This document shows positions 26,794-36,426 of a DNA stretch of 64,000 bases, piece after piece. The position numbers and the translations under genes are program-made. The stretch spans positions 186,001 to 250,000 of the forward strand of contig NZ_BNCD01000004.1 of assembly GCF_014656295.1 (NCBI RefSeq). The letters are read 5' to 3'. The notes below the pieces were generated by a model. The model made no database searches. It saw nothing but the letters and a program-made list of their open reading frames with translations, and was not told the origin of the DNA. This stretch comes from Streptomyces sulfonofaciens (GTDB lineage Bacteria; Actinomycetota; Actinomycetes; Streptomycetales; Streptomycetaceae). Numbering within the stretch: position 1 is the first letter of the stretch; each line of letters begins with the position of its first letter.

Positions 26794-27492
26794 GCCGGAC
26801 CTCGCCACCGAGGGGCCGGCGGCGGCGGTCGGGGCACGCGGCCGTCCTGCCGGGTGCCTCCGGCGGCGGAGATCGCCACCCGCAGCGAACCGGTCACTCC
26901 GCGTCCCGACCGTTCGGGCCGTGGATCTCCACCTTGTCCGAAATGCACCGCGCATGGATACACTCTCCAGGACGCTCCCTCGCGGAGTCACCGACATCCC
27001 GCGGCAAACGGAACCGGCACGGGCACCGTCGCCCGGGGTTCCCGCAGCGGCGGGCCGCTCCCCGTTCCCCCCTCCCCTCTGCCTCTGCCGGACCACCGAT
27101 ACCCAGCCCCGGGACCTCGGGCGCATACTGGGCGCAGACGCCCTCGCCCGCATCGAGGCCCTGACCCGCCCGGACCCCCGGACCGGAATATCCCGACCCG
27201 GCGTCGGTCTTCTGCCCAGCGGTCTCTCCGCCCCGTCCTACGCCGCGACAAGCCGGCCATTCGCCGAGCAAGTCCGGCCAGTGCGGACGGGTGTTGACCG
27301 CACCAACCACACAACTGTCAGCTTCCCGATGTTGTCCCAACGTAGTTGGGTGGGTATTCCCCTGGCGTGAGGGAGAGCGCAAGGGTGAAGATCGGACACA
27401 CCCCGACCGTCTTTGTGATCTAGGGGTTTCAATCGACACCCACCCAGGTAGGGTCAGGAAGCGTCCAGCTCCCTTTGGAGGAGGTGAGGACC
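26794..27492. other. Long leader region of the proteasome ATPase gene
   Basis: This 699-base stretch has no convincing ORF. It contains a promoter candidate with an embedded palindrome (27332-27360), a second weaker one around 26934-26960 (TTGTCC and TACACT about 19 bases apart), and lower GC over the last 200 bases. Confidence 0.4.
27332..27360 (+). promoter_or_regulatory. Candidate promoter of arc with palindromic operator
   Basis: TTGTCC (27332-27337) and TATTCC (27355-27360) are separated by 17 bases, a good sigma-70-like (HrdB) arrangement. The spacer contains the perfect inverted repeat CCCAAC-GTA-GTTGGG (27336-27350), placed where a repressor would cover the promoter. The start codon of arc is 133 bases on. 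Confidence 0.45.
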
Positions 27493-29259
27493 GTGGCAGC
27501 CCACGACGACGACATGAACCGCGGCATCCGGCCCGGTCGAGGGTCCGAGGACCCGGCCGGACAGATCGCCTACCTTGAGCAGGAGATCGCCGTCCTGCGC
27601 CGCAAGCTCGCCGACTCTCCGCGTCACACGAGGATTCTCGAAGAGCGGATCGTCGAGCTGCAGACCAACCTGGCCGGCGTCTCCGCGCAGAACGAGCGAC
27701 TCGCCAACACGCTCCGTGAGGCCCGCGACCAGATCGTGGCCCTCAAGGAGGAGGTCGACCGGCTCGCGCAGCCGCCGGCCGGCTTCGGCGTCTTCCTCGC
27801 GGCCAACGAGGACGGCACCGCCGACATCTTCACAGGCGGCCGCAAACTCCGCGTGAACGTCAGCCCGAGTGTCGAGCTCGACGAACTCAAGCGCGGCCAG
27901 GAAGTGATGCTCAACGAAGCACTCAACGTGGTCGACGCCTTCGAGTTCGAGCGCGCGGGAGACATCGTCACCCTCAAGGAGATCCTCGAGGACGGCGAGC
28001 GGGCCCTGGTGCTCGGACACACCGACGAAGAACGCGTCGTCCGACTCGCCGAGCCCCTGCTCGACGTGACCATCCGCCCCGGTGACGCGCTCCTGCTCGA
28101 ACCCCGCTCCGGCTATGTGTACGAGGTCATTCCGAAGAGCGAGGTCGAAGAGCTCGTCCTGGAGGAAGTCCCCGACATCAGCTACGACAAGATCGGCGGT
28201 CTCGGCGGCCAGATCGAGATGATCCGCGACGCCGTCGAGCTCCCCTACCTCTACCCCGACCTCTTCAAGGAGCACGAGCTCCGGCCGCCCAAGGGCGTCC
28301 TGCTGTACGGCCCGCCCGGCTGCGGCAAGACCCTTATCGCCAAGGCCGTCGCCAACTCCCTCGCCAAGAAGGTCGCGGAGGCCACGGGCCAGCCCGCGGG
28401 AAAGAGCTACTTCCTCAACATCAAGGGGCCGGAACTCCTCAACAAATACGTCGGCGAGACCGAGCGGCACATTCGCCTCGTCTTCCAGCGGGCCCGTGAG
28501 AAGGCCAGCGAAGGCACACCCGTCATCGTCTTCTTCGATGAAATGGAATCCCTTTTCCGTACGCGTGGCTCGGGTGTCAGCTCGGACGTGGAGAACACCA
28601 TCGTCCCGCAGCTTCTCGCCGAGATCGACGGCGTCGAGGGCCTGGAGAACGTGATCGTCATCGGTGCCTCCAACCGCGAGGACATGATCGATCCCGCCAT
28701 CCTGCGCCCCGGCCGGCTCGATGTGAAGATCAAGATCGAGCGGCCGGACGCCGAGGCGGCCAAGGACATCTTCGCCAAGTACCTCACGGCCAGGCTCCCG
28801 CTGCACGCCGACGACCTCGCAGAACACGGCAGCGACAAGGGCGCCACCGTCCAGGGCATGATCCAGTCCGTGGTCGAGCAGATGTACGCGGAGTCCGAGG
28901 AGAACCGCTTCCTGGAGGTCACCTACGCCAACGGTGACAAGGAAGTCCTCTACTTCAAGGACTTCAACTCCGGCGCCATGATCGAGAACATCGTCGGACG
29001 CGCCAAGAAGATGGCCATCAAGGCCTTCCTCGAGCAGAACCAGAAGGGCCTGCGCGTCTCCCACCTCCTCCAGGCATGTGTGGACGAGTTCAAGGAGAAC
29101 GAGGACCTCCCCAACACCACCAACCCGGACGACTGGGCCAGGATCTCCGGAAAGAAGGGCGAGCGGATCGTCTACATCCGCACCCTCGTCACCGGAAAGC
29201 AGGGCGCAGACACCGGCCGCTCCATCGACACGGTGGCGAACACCGGACAATACCTGTAA
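27493..29259 (+). CDS. arc: Proteasome-associated AAA ATPase Arc (Mpa)
   Basis: A 588-residue AAA ATPase that binds Pup, unfolds pupylated proteins and feeds them to the 20S core. I chose GTG 27493, after GGAGGAGGTGAGG. An N-terminal coiled coil (about 22-95) recognises Pup. Two OB folds follow (about 95-240). The AAA domain has Walker A GPPGCGKT at 273-280 and Walker [10 protein letters not shown], with the second-region-of-homology arginines in ILRPGRLD. The C-terminus is the gate-docking QYL motif needed for proteasome activation. A strong terminator separates it from dop. Confidence 0.97.
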   Translation: MAAHDDDMNRGIRPGRGSEDPAGQIAYLEQEIAVLRRKLADSPRHTRILEERIVELQTNLAGVSAQNERLANTLREARDQIVALKEEVDRLAQPPAGFGVFLAANEDGTADIFTGGRKLRVNVSPSVELDELKRGQEVMLNEALNVVDAFEFERAGDIVTLKEILEDGERALVLGHTDEERVVRLAEPLLDVTIRPGDALLLEPRSGYVYEVIPKSEVEELVLEEVPDISYDKIGGLGGQIEMIRDAVELPYLYPDLFKEHELRPPKGVLLYGPPGCGKTLIAKAVANSLAKKVAEATGQPAGKSYFLNIKGPELLNKYVGETERHIRLVFQRAREKASEGTPVIVFFDEMESLFRTRGSGVSSDVENTIVPQLLAEIDGVEGLENVIVIGASNREDMIDPAILRPGRLDVKIKIERPDAEAAKDIFAKYLTARLPLHADDLAEHGSDKGATVQGMIQSVVEQMYAESEENRFLEVTYANGDKEVLYFKDFNSGAMIENIVGRAKKMAIKAFLEQNQKGLRVSHLLQACVDEFKENEDLPNTTNPDDWARISGKKGERIVYIRTLVTGKQGADTGRSIDTVANTGQYL

Positions 29260-29268
29260 ACACAGGGT

Positions 29269-29312
29269 GGCTGCGGGTGCCCTCACCGGGGTACCCGCAG
29301 CCAACTGTTTTT
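29269..29312 (+). terminator. Intrinsic terminator after arc
   Basis: A stem of about 14 bp (GGCTGCGGGT pairing with ACCCGCAGCC plus inner pairs) is followed by AACTGTTTTT. It is a classical rho-independent terminator, unusual in this GC-rich window, and implies that dop has its own promoter; a TAGGCT -10 candidate lies at 29375-29380. Confidence 0.85.
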
Positions 29313-29494
29313 CCAGCCGTCACCCACCCCGACCCAATGACCGAAATGATCGCCCCACCAGCGCAAAGGCGTTCTAGGCTCTCTCGTACCGCCGAGTCGC
29401 GCAGTGCGGGGAAGCGCACCGCACACCCGCGCAACCCGCGGTACACGAGCGCCGTCCCCGCCCGGGGGCGCCGCCGCCTGGCAAGGAGGGCCGC

Positions 29495-31006
29495 ATGACC
29501 GTACGGCGAGTAATGGGCATCGAGACGGAGTACGGCATCTCCGTCCCCGGCCACCCCAATGCCAATGCCATGCTCACCTCGTCCCAGATCGTCAACGCCT
29601 ACGCGGCCGCGATGCAACGGGCCCGCCGTGCCCGCTGGGACTTCGAGGAGGAGAACCCCCTACGGGACGCACGCGGTTTCGACCTCGCCCGCGAGGCCGC
29701 CGACGCCAGCCAGCTCACCGACGAGGACATCGGCCTGGCCAACGTCATCCTCACCAACGGGGCACGCCTGTACGTCGACCACGCACACCCCGAGTACAGC
29801 GCCCCCGAGGTGACCAACCCGCGCGACGCCGTCCTCTGGGACAAGGCGGGCGAGCGCATCATGGCCGAGGCCGCCGAACGGGCCGCCCAGCTACCCGGCG
29901 CCCAGCCCATCCACCTGTACAAGAACAACACCGACAACAAGGGCGCGTCCTACGGCACGCACGAGAACTACCTGATGAAGCGGGAAACCCCCTTCTCCGA
30001 CATCGTGCGCCACCTCACGCCCTTCTTCGTCTCCCGCCAGGTCGTCACGGGGGCCGGCCGCGTCGGCGTCGGCCAGGACGGCCACGAGCACGGTTTCCAG
30101 CTCAGCCAGCGCGCCGACTACTTCGAGGTCGAGGTAGGTCTCGAAACCACCCTCAAGCGCCCCATCATCAACACCCGCGACGAGCCCCACGCCGACGCGG
30201 AGAAGTACCGCCGCCTCCACGTCATCATCGGCGACGCCAACCTCTCCGAGATCAGCACCTACCTCAAGCTCGGCACCACCGCCCTGGTCCTCTCCATGAT
30301 CGAGGACGGCTTCATCGCCGTCGACCTCGCCGTCGACCAGCCCGTGCGCACCCTCCACGACGTCTCCCACGACCCCACGCTGCAGCGCCTCGTCACCCTC
30401 CGCAGCGGCCGTACGCTCACCGCGGTACAGCTCCAGATGGAGTACTACGAGCTGGCACGCAAATACGTCGAGGAACGCTACGGAGGCGACGCCGACGACC
30501 AGACCAGGGACATCCTCACCCGATGGGAGGACGTCCTCGGCCGTCTGGAGCGCGACCCCATGAGCCTCGCGGGAGAGCTCGACTGGGTGGCCAAGCGCGA
30601 GCTGATGGAGGGCTACCGGCGCCGCGACAGCCTCGACTGGGACTCCGCACGGCTGCACCTGGTCGACCTCCAGTACGCCGACGTACGGCCCGACAAGGGC
30701 CTCTACAACCGGCTGGAGGCCCGCGGCAAGATGAAGCGCCTGCTGGACGAGACCGAGGTGACCCGGGCCCGCACCCAGCCGCCGGAGGACACCAGGGCCT
30801 ACTTCCGGGGCCGCTGCCTGGACCAGTACGCGGACGACGTCGCCGCCGCCTCCTGGGACTCCGTGATCTTCGACCTGCCCGGTCGGGACTCACTCCAGCG
30901 GGTACCCACCCTGGAGCCCCTGCGCGGCACGCGGAACCACGTCAAGGAGCTGCTGGACCGCTGCCGTACGGCGGAGGACCTGGTCAGGGTCCTGTCGGGC
31001 GGCTGA
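29495..31006 (+). CDS. dop: Pup deamidase/depupylase Dop
   Basis: A 503-residue glutamine-synthetase-like enzyme that deamidates the C-terminal Gln of Pup to Glu and removes Pup from substrates. Start motif [10 protein letters not shown] is typical. The catalytic aspartate is D95 in [12 protein letters not shown], the same number as the Mycobacterium tuberculosis residue. Dop-specific insertion after residue 40 (the Dop loop, including [20 protein letters not shown] spread over 45-64) separates it from PafA. It precedes pup by 182 bases. Because Pup here ends in GGQ, Dop deamidation is required. Confidence 0.97.
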   Translation: MTVRRVMGIETEYGISVPGHPNANAMLTSSQIVNAYAAAMQRARRARWDFEEENPLRDARGFDLAREAADASQLTDEDIGLANVILTNGARLYVDHAHPEYSAPEVTNPRDAVLWDKAGERIMAEAAERAAQLPGAQPIHLYKNNTDNKGASYGTHENYLMKRETPFSDIVRHLTPFFVSRQVVTGAGRVGVGQDGHEHGFQLSQRADYFEVEVGLETTLKRPIINTRDEPHADAEKYRRLHVIIGDANLSEISTYLKLGTTALVLSMIEDGFIAVDLAVDQPVRTLHDVSHDPTLQRLVTLRSGRTLTAVQLQMEYYELARKYVEERYGGDADDQTRDILTRWEDVLGRLERDPMSLAGELDWVAKRELMEGYRRRDSLDWDSARLHLVDLQYADVRPDKGLYNRLEARGKMKRLLDETEVTRARTQPPEDTRAYFRGRCLDQYADDVAAASWDSVIFDLPGRDSLQRVPTLEPLRGTRNHVKELLDRCRTAEDLVRVLSGG

Positions 31007-31083
31007 CGGAGCCACCGCCCCGGCCCGCCGGGCCAGGGCTGAAGAAGCCACCACCAGGGAATCATGCAGGTGGTTCCCGGACT

Positions 31084-31126
31084 TGCAGTAACTGCAGGGC
31101 CGATGTCGGACCCTGCTTGTAGGGTC
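31084..31126 (+). promoter_or_regulatory. Two small palindromes upstream of pup
   Basis: TGCAGT-A-ACTGCA (31084-31096) and GACCCT-GCTTGT-AGGGTC (31109-31126) are perfect 6-bp inverted repeats in the dop-pup gap. The second overlaps a TAGGGT that could be a -10 element about 65 bases before pup. They are operator or promoter candidates only. Confidence 0.35.
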
Positions 31127-31188
31127 TGATCTTGTACGACTGGTTACGGTCGACATGTCGAAGTCTCGAACCGAGCGGGGTGAGGGTC

Positions 31189-31407
31189 ATGGCAACGAAG
31201 GACACCGGCGGCGGACAGCAGAAGGCCACACGCAACACCGACGAGGTGGACGAGCAGACGCAGGACGCGCAGGCGTCGGACGACCTCAAGGAACGCCAGG
31301 AGAAGCTGAGCGATGACGTCGACTCCGTGCTGGACGAGATCGACGATGTCCTGGAGGACAACGCCGAGGACTTCGTGAGGTCTTTCGTCCAGAAGGGCGG
31401 ACAGTAA
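31189..31407 (+). CDS. pup: Prokaryotic ubiquitin-like protein Pup
   Basis: A 72-residue, intrinsically disordered tag protein. It ends DFVRSFVQKGGQ, the Pup C-terminus with the GGQ form that Dop converts to GGE before PafA ligation to target lysines. The central helix-forming region (about 30-60, acidic) binds the Arc coiled coil. The ATG at 31189 follows GAGGGTC weakly; the length and sequence fit S. coelicolor Pup. Dop is upstream, and the proteasome beta subunit is 515 bases downstream, with a decayed endonuclease gene between. Confidence 0.97.
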   Translation: MATKDTGGGQQKATRNTDEVDEQTQDAQASDDLKERQEKLSDDVDSVLDEIDDVLEDNAEDFVRSFVQKGGQ

Positions 31408-31617
31408 CCACATCCGTGAACGGGGAATCGTGGTGTTCCCGGGGCCGGAGGAACCTGCAGGCAGAGCCGTCCGCACGCAGCGGGCGAGCTGAGGCCGGCC
31501 CCCGGGCGCACCGCGGGGTTCGCCCGGCGGGGCACCACAGGAAGCGCCGGCCGACCGAGGACGGAACGTGCGCCCCGAGACGCCCGCGTCCGTGGGGCGC
31601 GCGTTCTGCCGCGTGCG

Positions 31618-31974
31618 GTGTCCCCCGGTGGCCGTGCCCGGGTGCCCGGGTGCCCGGGTGTGCGGCCGGGGCGTACAGCGAGGAGTGCCGCAGGGGTGCC
31701 GCACCGCGACCGCCTCCGGCGGCCCGGCGGCGCCCCGGTCCGGCCGCCTCCCGCGGGGGTTGCGTGTGATCTCGCCCTTGCTCCCGCGGCGCATGTGGAT
31801 CACCGCCACAACACGGGTAGGGTCCGTGGCGTACTGTGCTTCAACTGCAATTCGGCCATCGGCAAGTTGGGAGATGATCCCGACACTGTTCGTCGGGCTG
31901 CCGTCTACTCGGAAGGAAAGTCGTGGAAGCCAACAGTCGTAGTACCGGGCGTCTACCAGCTGCCTTCCTGACAC
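31618..31974 (+). pseudogene. Decayed endonuclease VII-like (His-Me finger) gene
   Basis: The C-terminal part reads HVDHRHNTGRVRGVLCFNCN and then [13 protein letters not shown], the signature of recombination endonuclease VII-like HNH proteins, and it ends VPGVYQLPS overlapping the prcB start by about 50 bases. The upstream portion in this frame (after GTG 31618) is low-complexity and lacks the first zinc-binding CxxC pair expected some ten residues before HVDH; only one cysteine is seen there and neighbouring frames do not restore it cleanly. I infer frameshifts or decay, though a divergent functional gene is possible. Confidence 0.5.
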
Positions 31975-32768
31975 CTGGGTCCTCGTCCTTCATGGACTTC
32001 CTGTCCGCGCACCAGCCGGAGATGCTCCCGGCGAACCGCGCGCTGCCCGTGGTGCAGGGTGCGCTGGAGGTGCCGCACGGCACGACGATCGTGGGGGTCA
32101 CCTATCCGGGCGGCGTGGTGCTCGCCGGTGACCGGCGGGCCACGATGGGCAACGTCATCGCGCAGCGCGATGTGGAGAAGGTCTTCCCCGCGGACGAGTA
32201 CTCGGCCGTGGCGATGGCCGGCGTCGCCGGCCTCGGGATCGAGATGGTGAAGCTGTTCCAGCTCGAGCTGGAGCACTTCGAGAAGGTGGAGGGCACCACA
32301 CTGTCGCTGGAGGGCAAGGCGAACCGGCTCTCCACGATGATCAGGTCGAATCTGTCGATGGCGATGCAGGGCCTGGCGGTGGTCCCGATCTTCGCGGGTT
32401 GGGACGTGGACCGCGGGAAGGGCCGCATCTTCACCTACGACGTGACGGGCGGCCGCTCGGAGGAGCACGGGTTCGCCGCGACGGGTTCCGGTTCGGTCTA
32501 TGCGCGGGGGGCGATGAAGAAGCTCTACCGCGACGACCTGACCGAGGAGCAGGTGACGACGCTGGTGGTGCAGGCGTTGTACGACGCGGCGGACGACGAC
32601 TCGGCGACGGGCGGTCCGGACATGGCGCGGCGGATCTTCCCGCTGATCGCCGTGATCGGTGAGGACGGCTTCCGCAGGCTGTCGGAGGCGGAGTCCTCCG
32701 AGATCGCCCGCTCGGTGCTGGAGCGGCGCCTTGAGCAGCCCGACGGTCCTCGGGCTGCGCTGCTCTGA
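31923..32768 (+). CDS. prcB: 20S proteasome beta subunit PrcB
   Basis: A 281-residue N-terminal-nucleophile hydrolase, the catalytic subunit of the 20S core. The first 53 residues are a propeptide removed autocatalytically at HG/T; T54 becomes the catalytic Thr1. Partner residues Asp17 and Lys33 (mature numbering) are present in LAGDRRAT and DVEKVF. The GTG at 31923 gives the same length as in S. coelicolor and lies inside the end of the endonuclease remnant. prcA follows after 67 bases, so both are likely co-expressed. Confidence 0.97.
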   Translation: MEANSRSTGRLPAAFLTPGSSSFMDFLSAHQPEMLPANRALPVVQGALEVPHGTTIVGVTYPGGVVLAGDRRATMGNVIAQRDVEKVFPADEYSAVAMAGVAGLGIEMVKLFQLELEHFEKVEGTTLSLEGKANRLSTMIRSNLSMAMQGLAVVPIFAGWDVDRGKGRIFTYDVTGGRSEEHGFAATGSGSVYARGAMKKLYRDDLTEEQVTTLVVQALYDAADDDSATGGPDMARRIFPLIAVIGEDGFRRLSEAESSEIARSVLERRLEQPDGPRAALL

Positions 32769-32835
32769 TCGGGTTGTCGCTGGTCAGCGAGAGCCTCGGT
32801 AGACTTAACCTCTGACAGAAAGGGACGGACAGCCG

Positions 32836-33669
32836 GTGTCGACGCCGTTCTATGTCTCACCCCAGCAGGCCATGGCCGACCGGGCGGAGTACGCGCGCAA
32901 GGGCATTGCCCGGGGCCGCAGCCTGGTCGTCCTGCAGTACGCCGACGGCATCGTGTTCGTCGGCGAGAACCCGTCCCGTGCGCTGCACAAGTTCAGCGAG
33001 ATCTACGACCGCATCGGTTTCGCGGCGGCCGGCAAGTACAACGAGTACGAGAACCTGCGCATCGGCGGTGTCCGGTACGCGGACCTGCGCGGCTACACCT
33101 ACGACCGGGACGACGTGACGGCCCGCGGTCTTGCGAACGTGTACGCGCAGACGCTCGGCACCATCTTCTCGAGCGCGGCGGAGAAGCCGTACGAGGTGGA
33201 GCTGGTGGTCGCCGAGGTGGGGGAGACCCCGGAGGGCGACCAGATCTACCGGTTGCCGCACGACGGCTCGATCGTGGACGAGCACGGGTCGGTGGCGGTC
33301 GGCGGCAACGCCGAGCAGATCAGCGGCTACCTGGACCAGCGGCACCGGGACGGGATGACGCTGGCGCAGGCGCTGAAGCTGGCCGTGCAGGCGCTGTCGC
33401 GGGATACGAACGGCAGCGAGCGGGAGATTCCCGCGGAGCGTCTCGAAGTGGCCGTGCTGGATCGCACACGGCCGCAGCAGCGGAAGTTCAAGCGGATCGT
33501 CGGGCAGCAGCTCGCGCGCCTCCTGGAGGCGGAGGGCGCCTCGCAGGAGCCGGCCGGCGAGGGCCCGCAGGGCGCGGGTTCCGAGGCGTCCTCTGACGGA
33601 CCGGACGCCCCGGGGTCCGGCGGGTCGAAGGACGAGGGCGCCTCGGGCCCGGACGACCCGGGGGCGTGA
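32836..33669 (+). CDS. prcA: 20S proteasome alpha subunit PrcA
   Basis: A 277-residue alpha subunit forming the outer rings and gate of the 20S core. It opens with the N-terminal gate segment [20 protein letters not shown] and has no catalytic threonine. Residues 1-235 are the proteasome fold; the last 40 residues are acidic and Gly/Ser-rich, a disordered tail common in streptomycete PrcA. The GTG at 32836 follows an AAGGGAC site. It is followed by a strong hairpin, so the prcBA unit ends here. Confidence 0.97.
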   Translation: MSTPFYVSPQQAMADRAEYARKGIARGRSLVVLQYADGIVFVGENPSRALHKFSEIYDRIGFAAAGKYNEYENLRIGGVRYADLRGYTYDRDDVTARGLANVYAQTLGTIFSSAAEKPYEVELVVAEVGETPEGDQIYRLPHDGSIVDEHGSVAVGGNAEQISGYLDQRHRDGMTLAQALKLAVQALSRDTNGSEREIPAERLEVAVLDRTRPQQRKFKRIVGQQLARLLEAEGASQEPAGEGPQGAGSEASSDGPDAPGSGGSKDEGASGPDDPGA

Positions 33670-33709
33670 GCCCCGGGGGTGCTGAGCACTCCCTGACACC
33701 GCTTGTGAT

Positions 33710-33742
33710 CGGTGCCCGGCCACCAGGGGTGGCCGGGCACCG
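33710..33742 (+). terminator. Hairpin terminator after prcA
   Basis: A perfect 15-bp inverted repeat (CGGTGCCCGGCCACC / GGTGGCCGGGCACCG) with a 3-base loop lies 40 bases beyond the prcA stop. It ends the proteasome-core unit and faces the convergent LacI-type gene. Confidence 0.75.
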
Positions 33743-33849
33743 TCATGTCCGGGGCGGGGCAGGTGGCAGCGCCCCGGGCCTTCGGCGGCGCTTCCCCCGG
33801 CTCCCGCCGCGTGCGCGACCCGGCCGCCGGTGCCCTTCCCCGCAGGCGC

Positions 33850-34938
33850 TCACGCTCCAGCCGGGGGAGGGCCGGTGGAGCCGCGTACGACGAGATGGAC
33901 GGGGAGGGTGTCGGGGGCGGGGCGGTGGCCCTCCAGGAGGGCGAGGAGGGCGGTCATGCCGTGCTCCCCGACGGCCTCCGCGGGCAGGCGGACGGTCGTG
34001 AGCTCGGGTTCGATCGCGGTGGCGAGGGTGACGTCGTCGAAACCGGTGACGGAGATGTCCTGGGGGATGCGGAGCCCCAGGCGGCGGGCGGCCTTGCAGG
34101 CGCCGGCGGCCATGGTGTCGTCGTCGCAGACGAGGGCGGTGGGGCGGGGGCGGCCCGGCGCGGTGAGGGCGGCGTGCACGGCGGCGCGGGCGGCGTCGGT
34201 GGTGAGGGGGGCCTGGATGCGGTCGACGGTGGCGCCGGTGCCGTGCAGGGCGGTGGCGAGTGCGGTGGCGCGGCTGTGGAAGGTCCAGGCGTCGACGGCG
34301 GCGGCCAGGTGCAGGAAGCGGCGGTGGCCGAGGCTGAGCAGATGGCGGGTCACCTGGCGCATGCCGTCGGCGATGTCGGGGTTGACGGTGGCGGCGCCGG
34401 GGCTGTCGGCGGGGTCGCTGTCGAGCATGACGAGGGGGAGCCGGTCGCCGCGGATGGCGGTGAGGGCGTGGGCGGCCATGGACGAGGCGATGACGCCGTC
34501 CAGGGCCGCGGACGCGGAGGCGAAGGGGTCGCTGATCGGCGGGGTCTGAACGGGCGCCGCGGCGGGCGAGCGCCGGGCGGGCGCGGTGGCCTGGGGGCTG
34601 GTGTGCAGGACGATGCCGAAGCCGTGGCGGTCGGCGACCTGTGCGGTACCGGTGTGCACGCGCGCGAAGAACTCGTTGGTGAGGGCGGGGACGACGAGCA
34701 GGGCGGTCCTGGTGCTGCCGAGCCGCAGGCTGCGGGCCGCCAGGTTGGGGCGGTAGCCGAGGTCGCGGGCGGCGGTGCGGACGCGTTCCGCGGTGGCCTG
34801 CGAGACGCGGCCGTGGGCCTTGCCGCTGAGCACGAGGGAGACGGCGGCCTGGGAGACCCCGGCGGCGCGTGCGACATCGCGGCTGGTGGGCGCCTGGTCG
34901 CCGCGGGGGCGCCTGTCGGCTGGTTGTCCGGTGGTCAC
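33850..34938 (-). CDS. LacI-family transcriptional regulator
   Basis: A 362-residue LacI/GalR-type regulator. The GTG at 34938 follows AGGAAGG. The N-terminal DNA-binding domain has TSRDVARAAGVSQAAVSLVLSGKAHGRVS spread over residues 14-42, then the hinge helix region RPNLAARSLR. The periplasmic-binding-like sensor domain extends to the end, with TGFDDVTLATAIEPELTTVRLP typical. An insertion of Pro/Ala-rich residues around 125-145 is unusual. It is divergent from an MFS transporter gene across a palindrome, which it may bind. Ligand unknown. Confidence 0.93.
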   Translation of the reverse strand: MTTGQPADRRPRGDQAPTSRDVARAAGVSQAAVSLVLSGKAHGRVSQATAERVRTAARDLGYRPNLAARSLRLGSTRTALLVVPALTNEFFARVHTGTAQVADRHGFGIVLHTSPQATAPARRSPAAAPVQTPPISDPFASASAALDGVIASSMAAHALTAIRGDRLPLVMLDSDPADSPGAATVNPDIADGMRQVTRHLLSLGHRRFLHLAAAVDAWTFHSRATALATALHGTGATVDRIQAPLTTDAARAAVHAALTAPGRPRPTALVCDDDTMAAGACKAARRLGLRIPQDISVTGFDDVTLATAIEPELTTVRLPAEAVGEHGMTALLALLEGHRPAPDTLPVHLVVRGSTGPPPAGA

Positions 34939-35030
34939 CGGTGTGGCCTTCCTGTTGCCGGGCCCTCGCCGGGTGCCTGGCTGCGGGGCTGGGCCGAAGT
35001 GCGGTGGTGGACCGCGGTCCGCGGACATGG

Positions 35031-35058
35031 TACGTATGAGCGCGAGACGTTATACGTA
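35031..35058. promoter_or_regulatory. Palindromic operator candidate between LacI and MFS genes
   Basis: A perfect 7-bp inverted repeat TACGTAT ... ATACGTA with a 14-base spacer lies in the divergent promoter region, in an AT-richer patch. It is suitable for a dimeric LacI-type repressor controlling both genes. Confidence 0.5.
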
Positions 35059-35160
35059 AAACTAGAGGGTGCGTGCCGTGGTGGTGCCGTGCGGGTCCTG
35101 GGATGTGACGGCCGGGGCGCGCGGGGTCGCCGGGGTGCGCGGAGAGGTGCGGGCTGAGGT

Positions 35161-36417
35161 ATGGCGGGCGGATACGGGGAGATACTGAGGACGCGGTACG
35201 CGTTCCGGCTGCTGGCGGGAACGCTGGTGGGCCGGCTGCCGAACGCGACGGCTCCGATCGCGGTGCTGCTGCTGGTGCGTGCCGAAGGCGGTTCGTACAG
35301 CCTGGCGGGCGCCCTGGCGGCGGTGTACGGCGTGGCGAACGCGGTGGGGCAGCCGGTGCTCGGGCGACTGGTGGACCTGCGGGGGCAGCCCCGGGTGCAG
35401 TTGTCGGCCGCGGTGGTGTCGGCGCTGGGCATGACCGTCTTCGCGGTGGCGGGGACGGACACGCCGGCGCTGGCCTATGCGGCGGTGGGGGTCGGCGGGC
35501 TGTTCGTGCCGCCGCTGGAGAGCGGCCTGCGGGCCTTGTGGCCGACGGTGCTGAGGGTGGACCGGGTGCCCGCGGCCTATGCGATGGACGCCGTGGCCCA
35601 GGAGGTGATGTTCACGATCGGGCCGCTGCTGGTGAGTCTGATCGTGGCGCTGTGGTCGGCGCGGGCCGCGGTGGTGGTCGTCAACGTCATCGGTGTGCTC
35701 GGAGCGCTGTCGGTGGTGGTGTCGGCGCCGTCGCGAGCGTGGCGTTCGGAGCCGCGGGTGGCGCACTGGCTGGGTGCGCTGCGCGCCCCCGGGCTGCTGG
35801 CGCTGCTCGGTGCCTTCCTCTTCGTGGGCCTGGCGATGGGGGCGATCACGGTGGCCGGCGTGTCGTATGCGGACGGGCACGGCGGCGACGTGGTCTACGG
35901 CTGGCTGATGGCGGCACTGGGGTTCGGGGCGCTGTTCGGTGGCCTGGGCTACGGGGCGCGGCAGTGGGCGGGTGCGGCGGAGCGCCGGTTGGCGGTGCTC
36001 GTGGCGCTGCTCACGGTGGGGTACGTGCCGTTGCTGCTGATGCCGGGGGCGGTGGCGATGACGTTGCTGTCGGTGGTTGCGGGGGTGTTCCTGGCGCCGT
36101 CGATCGCGTGCGCGTTCGTGGTCGTCGACCGCCATGCGCCGCGGGGGACGGTGACGGAGGCGTTCGCGTGGCTGGTGACGACGTTCACGGTGGGCAGTTC
36201 GGTGGGCACCGCGGTGACGGGGCCGGTGGTGGAGTGGGGTGGGACCGTCTGGGGGTTTGCGGTGCCCGGGTGTGCGGGGGCGGTCGCGTTCCTCGTTCTG
36301 CTGGCCACGAGGCCGGTCCTCGCAGCTACCGGGCGTGTGGTGGGGGAGGGGGTGGCGGCGGAAAATGATCGGAATGGTGTGCCCGAAGCCGGTTTCAGTG
36401 AGCGCGGTCGGGCGTAA
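35161..36417 (+). CDS. MFS transporter
   Basis: A 418-residue major facilitator superfamily protein with 12 predicted hydrophobic helices. It starts MAGGYGEILRTRYAFRLLAG, and the loop between helices 2 and 3 holds GRLVDLRGQPRVQL, the usual conserved Gly-Arg motif. Substrate and direction of transport are unknown. It is divergent from the LacI-family gene, hence likely under its control. It ends 9 bases before pafA, so readthrough into pafA is likely. Translation start: ATG 35161, with no strong ribosome site seen. Confidence 0.88.
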   Translation: MAGGYGEILRTRYAFRLLAGTLVGRLPNATAPIAVLLLVRAEGGSYSLAGALAAVYGVANAVGQPVLGRLVDLRGQPRVQLSAAVVSALGMTVFAVAGTDTPALAYAAVGVGGLFVPPLESGLRALWPTVLRVDRVPAAYAMDAVAQEVMFTIGPLLVSLIVALWSARAAVVVVNVIGVLGALSVVVSAPSRAWRSEPRVAHWLGALRAPGLLALLGAFLFVGLAMGAITVAGVSYADGHGGDVVYGWLMAALGFGALFGGLGYGARQWAGAAERRLAVLVALLTVGYVPLLLMPGAVAMTLLSVVAGVFLAPSIACAFVVVDRHAPRGTVTEAFAWLVTTFTVGSSVGTAVTGPVVEWGGTVWGFAVPGCAGAVAFLVLLATRPVLAATGRVVGEGVAAENDRNGVPEAGFSERGRA

Positions 36418-36426
36418 TGTTCAGTC

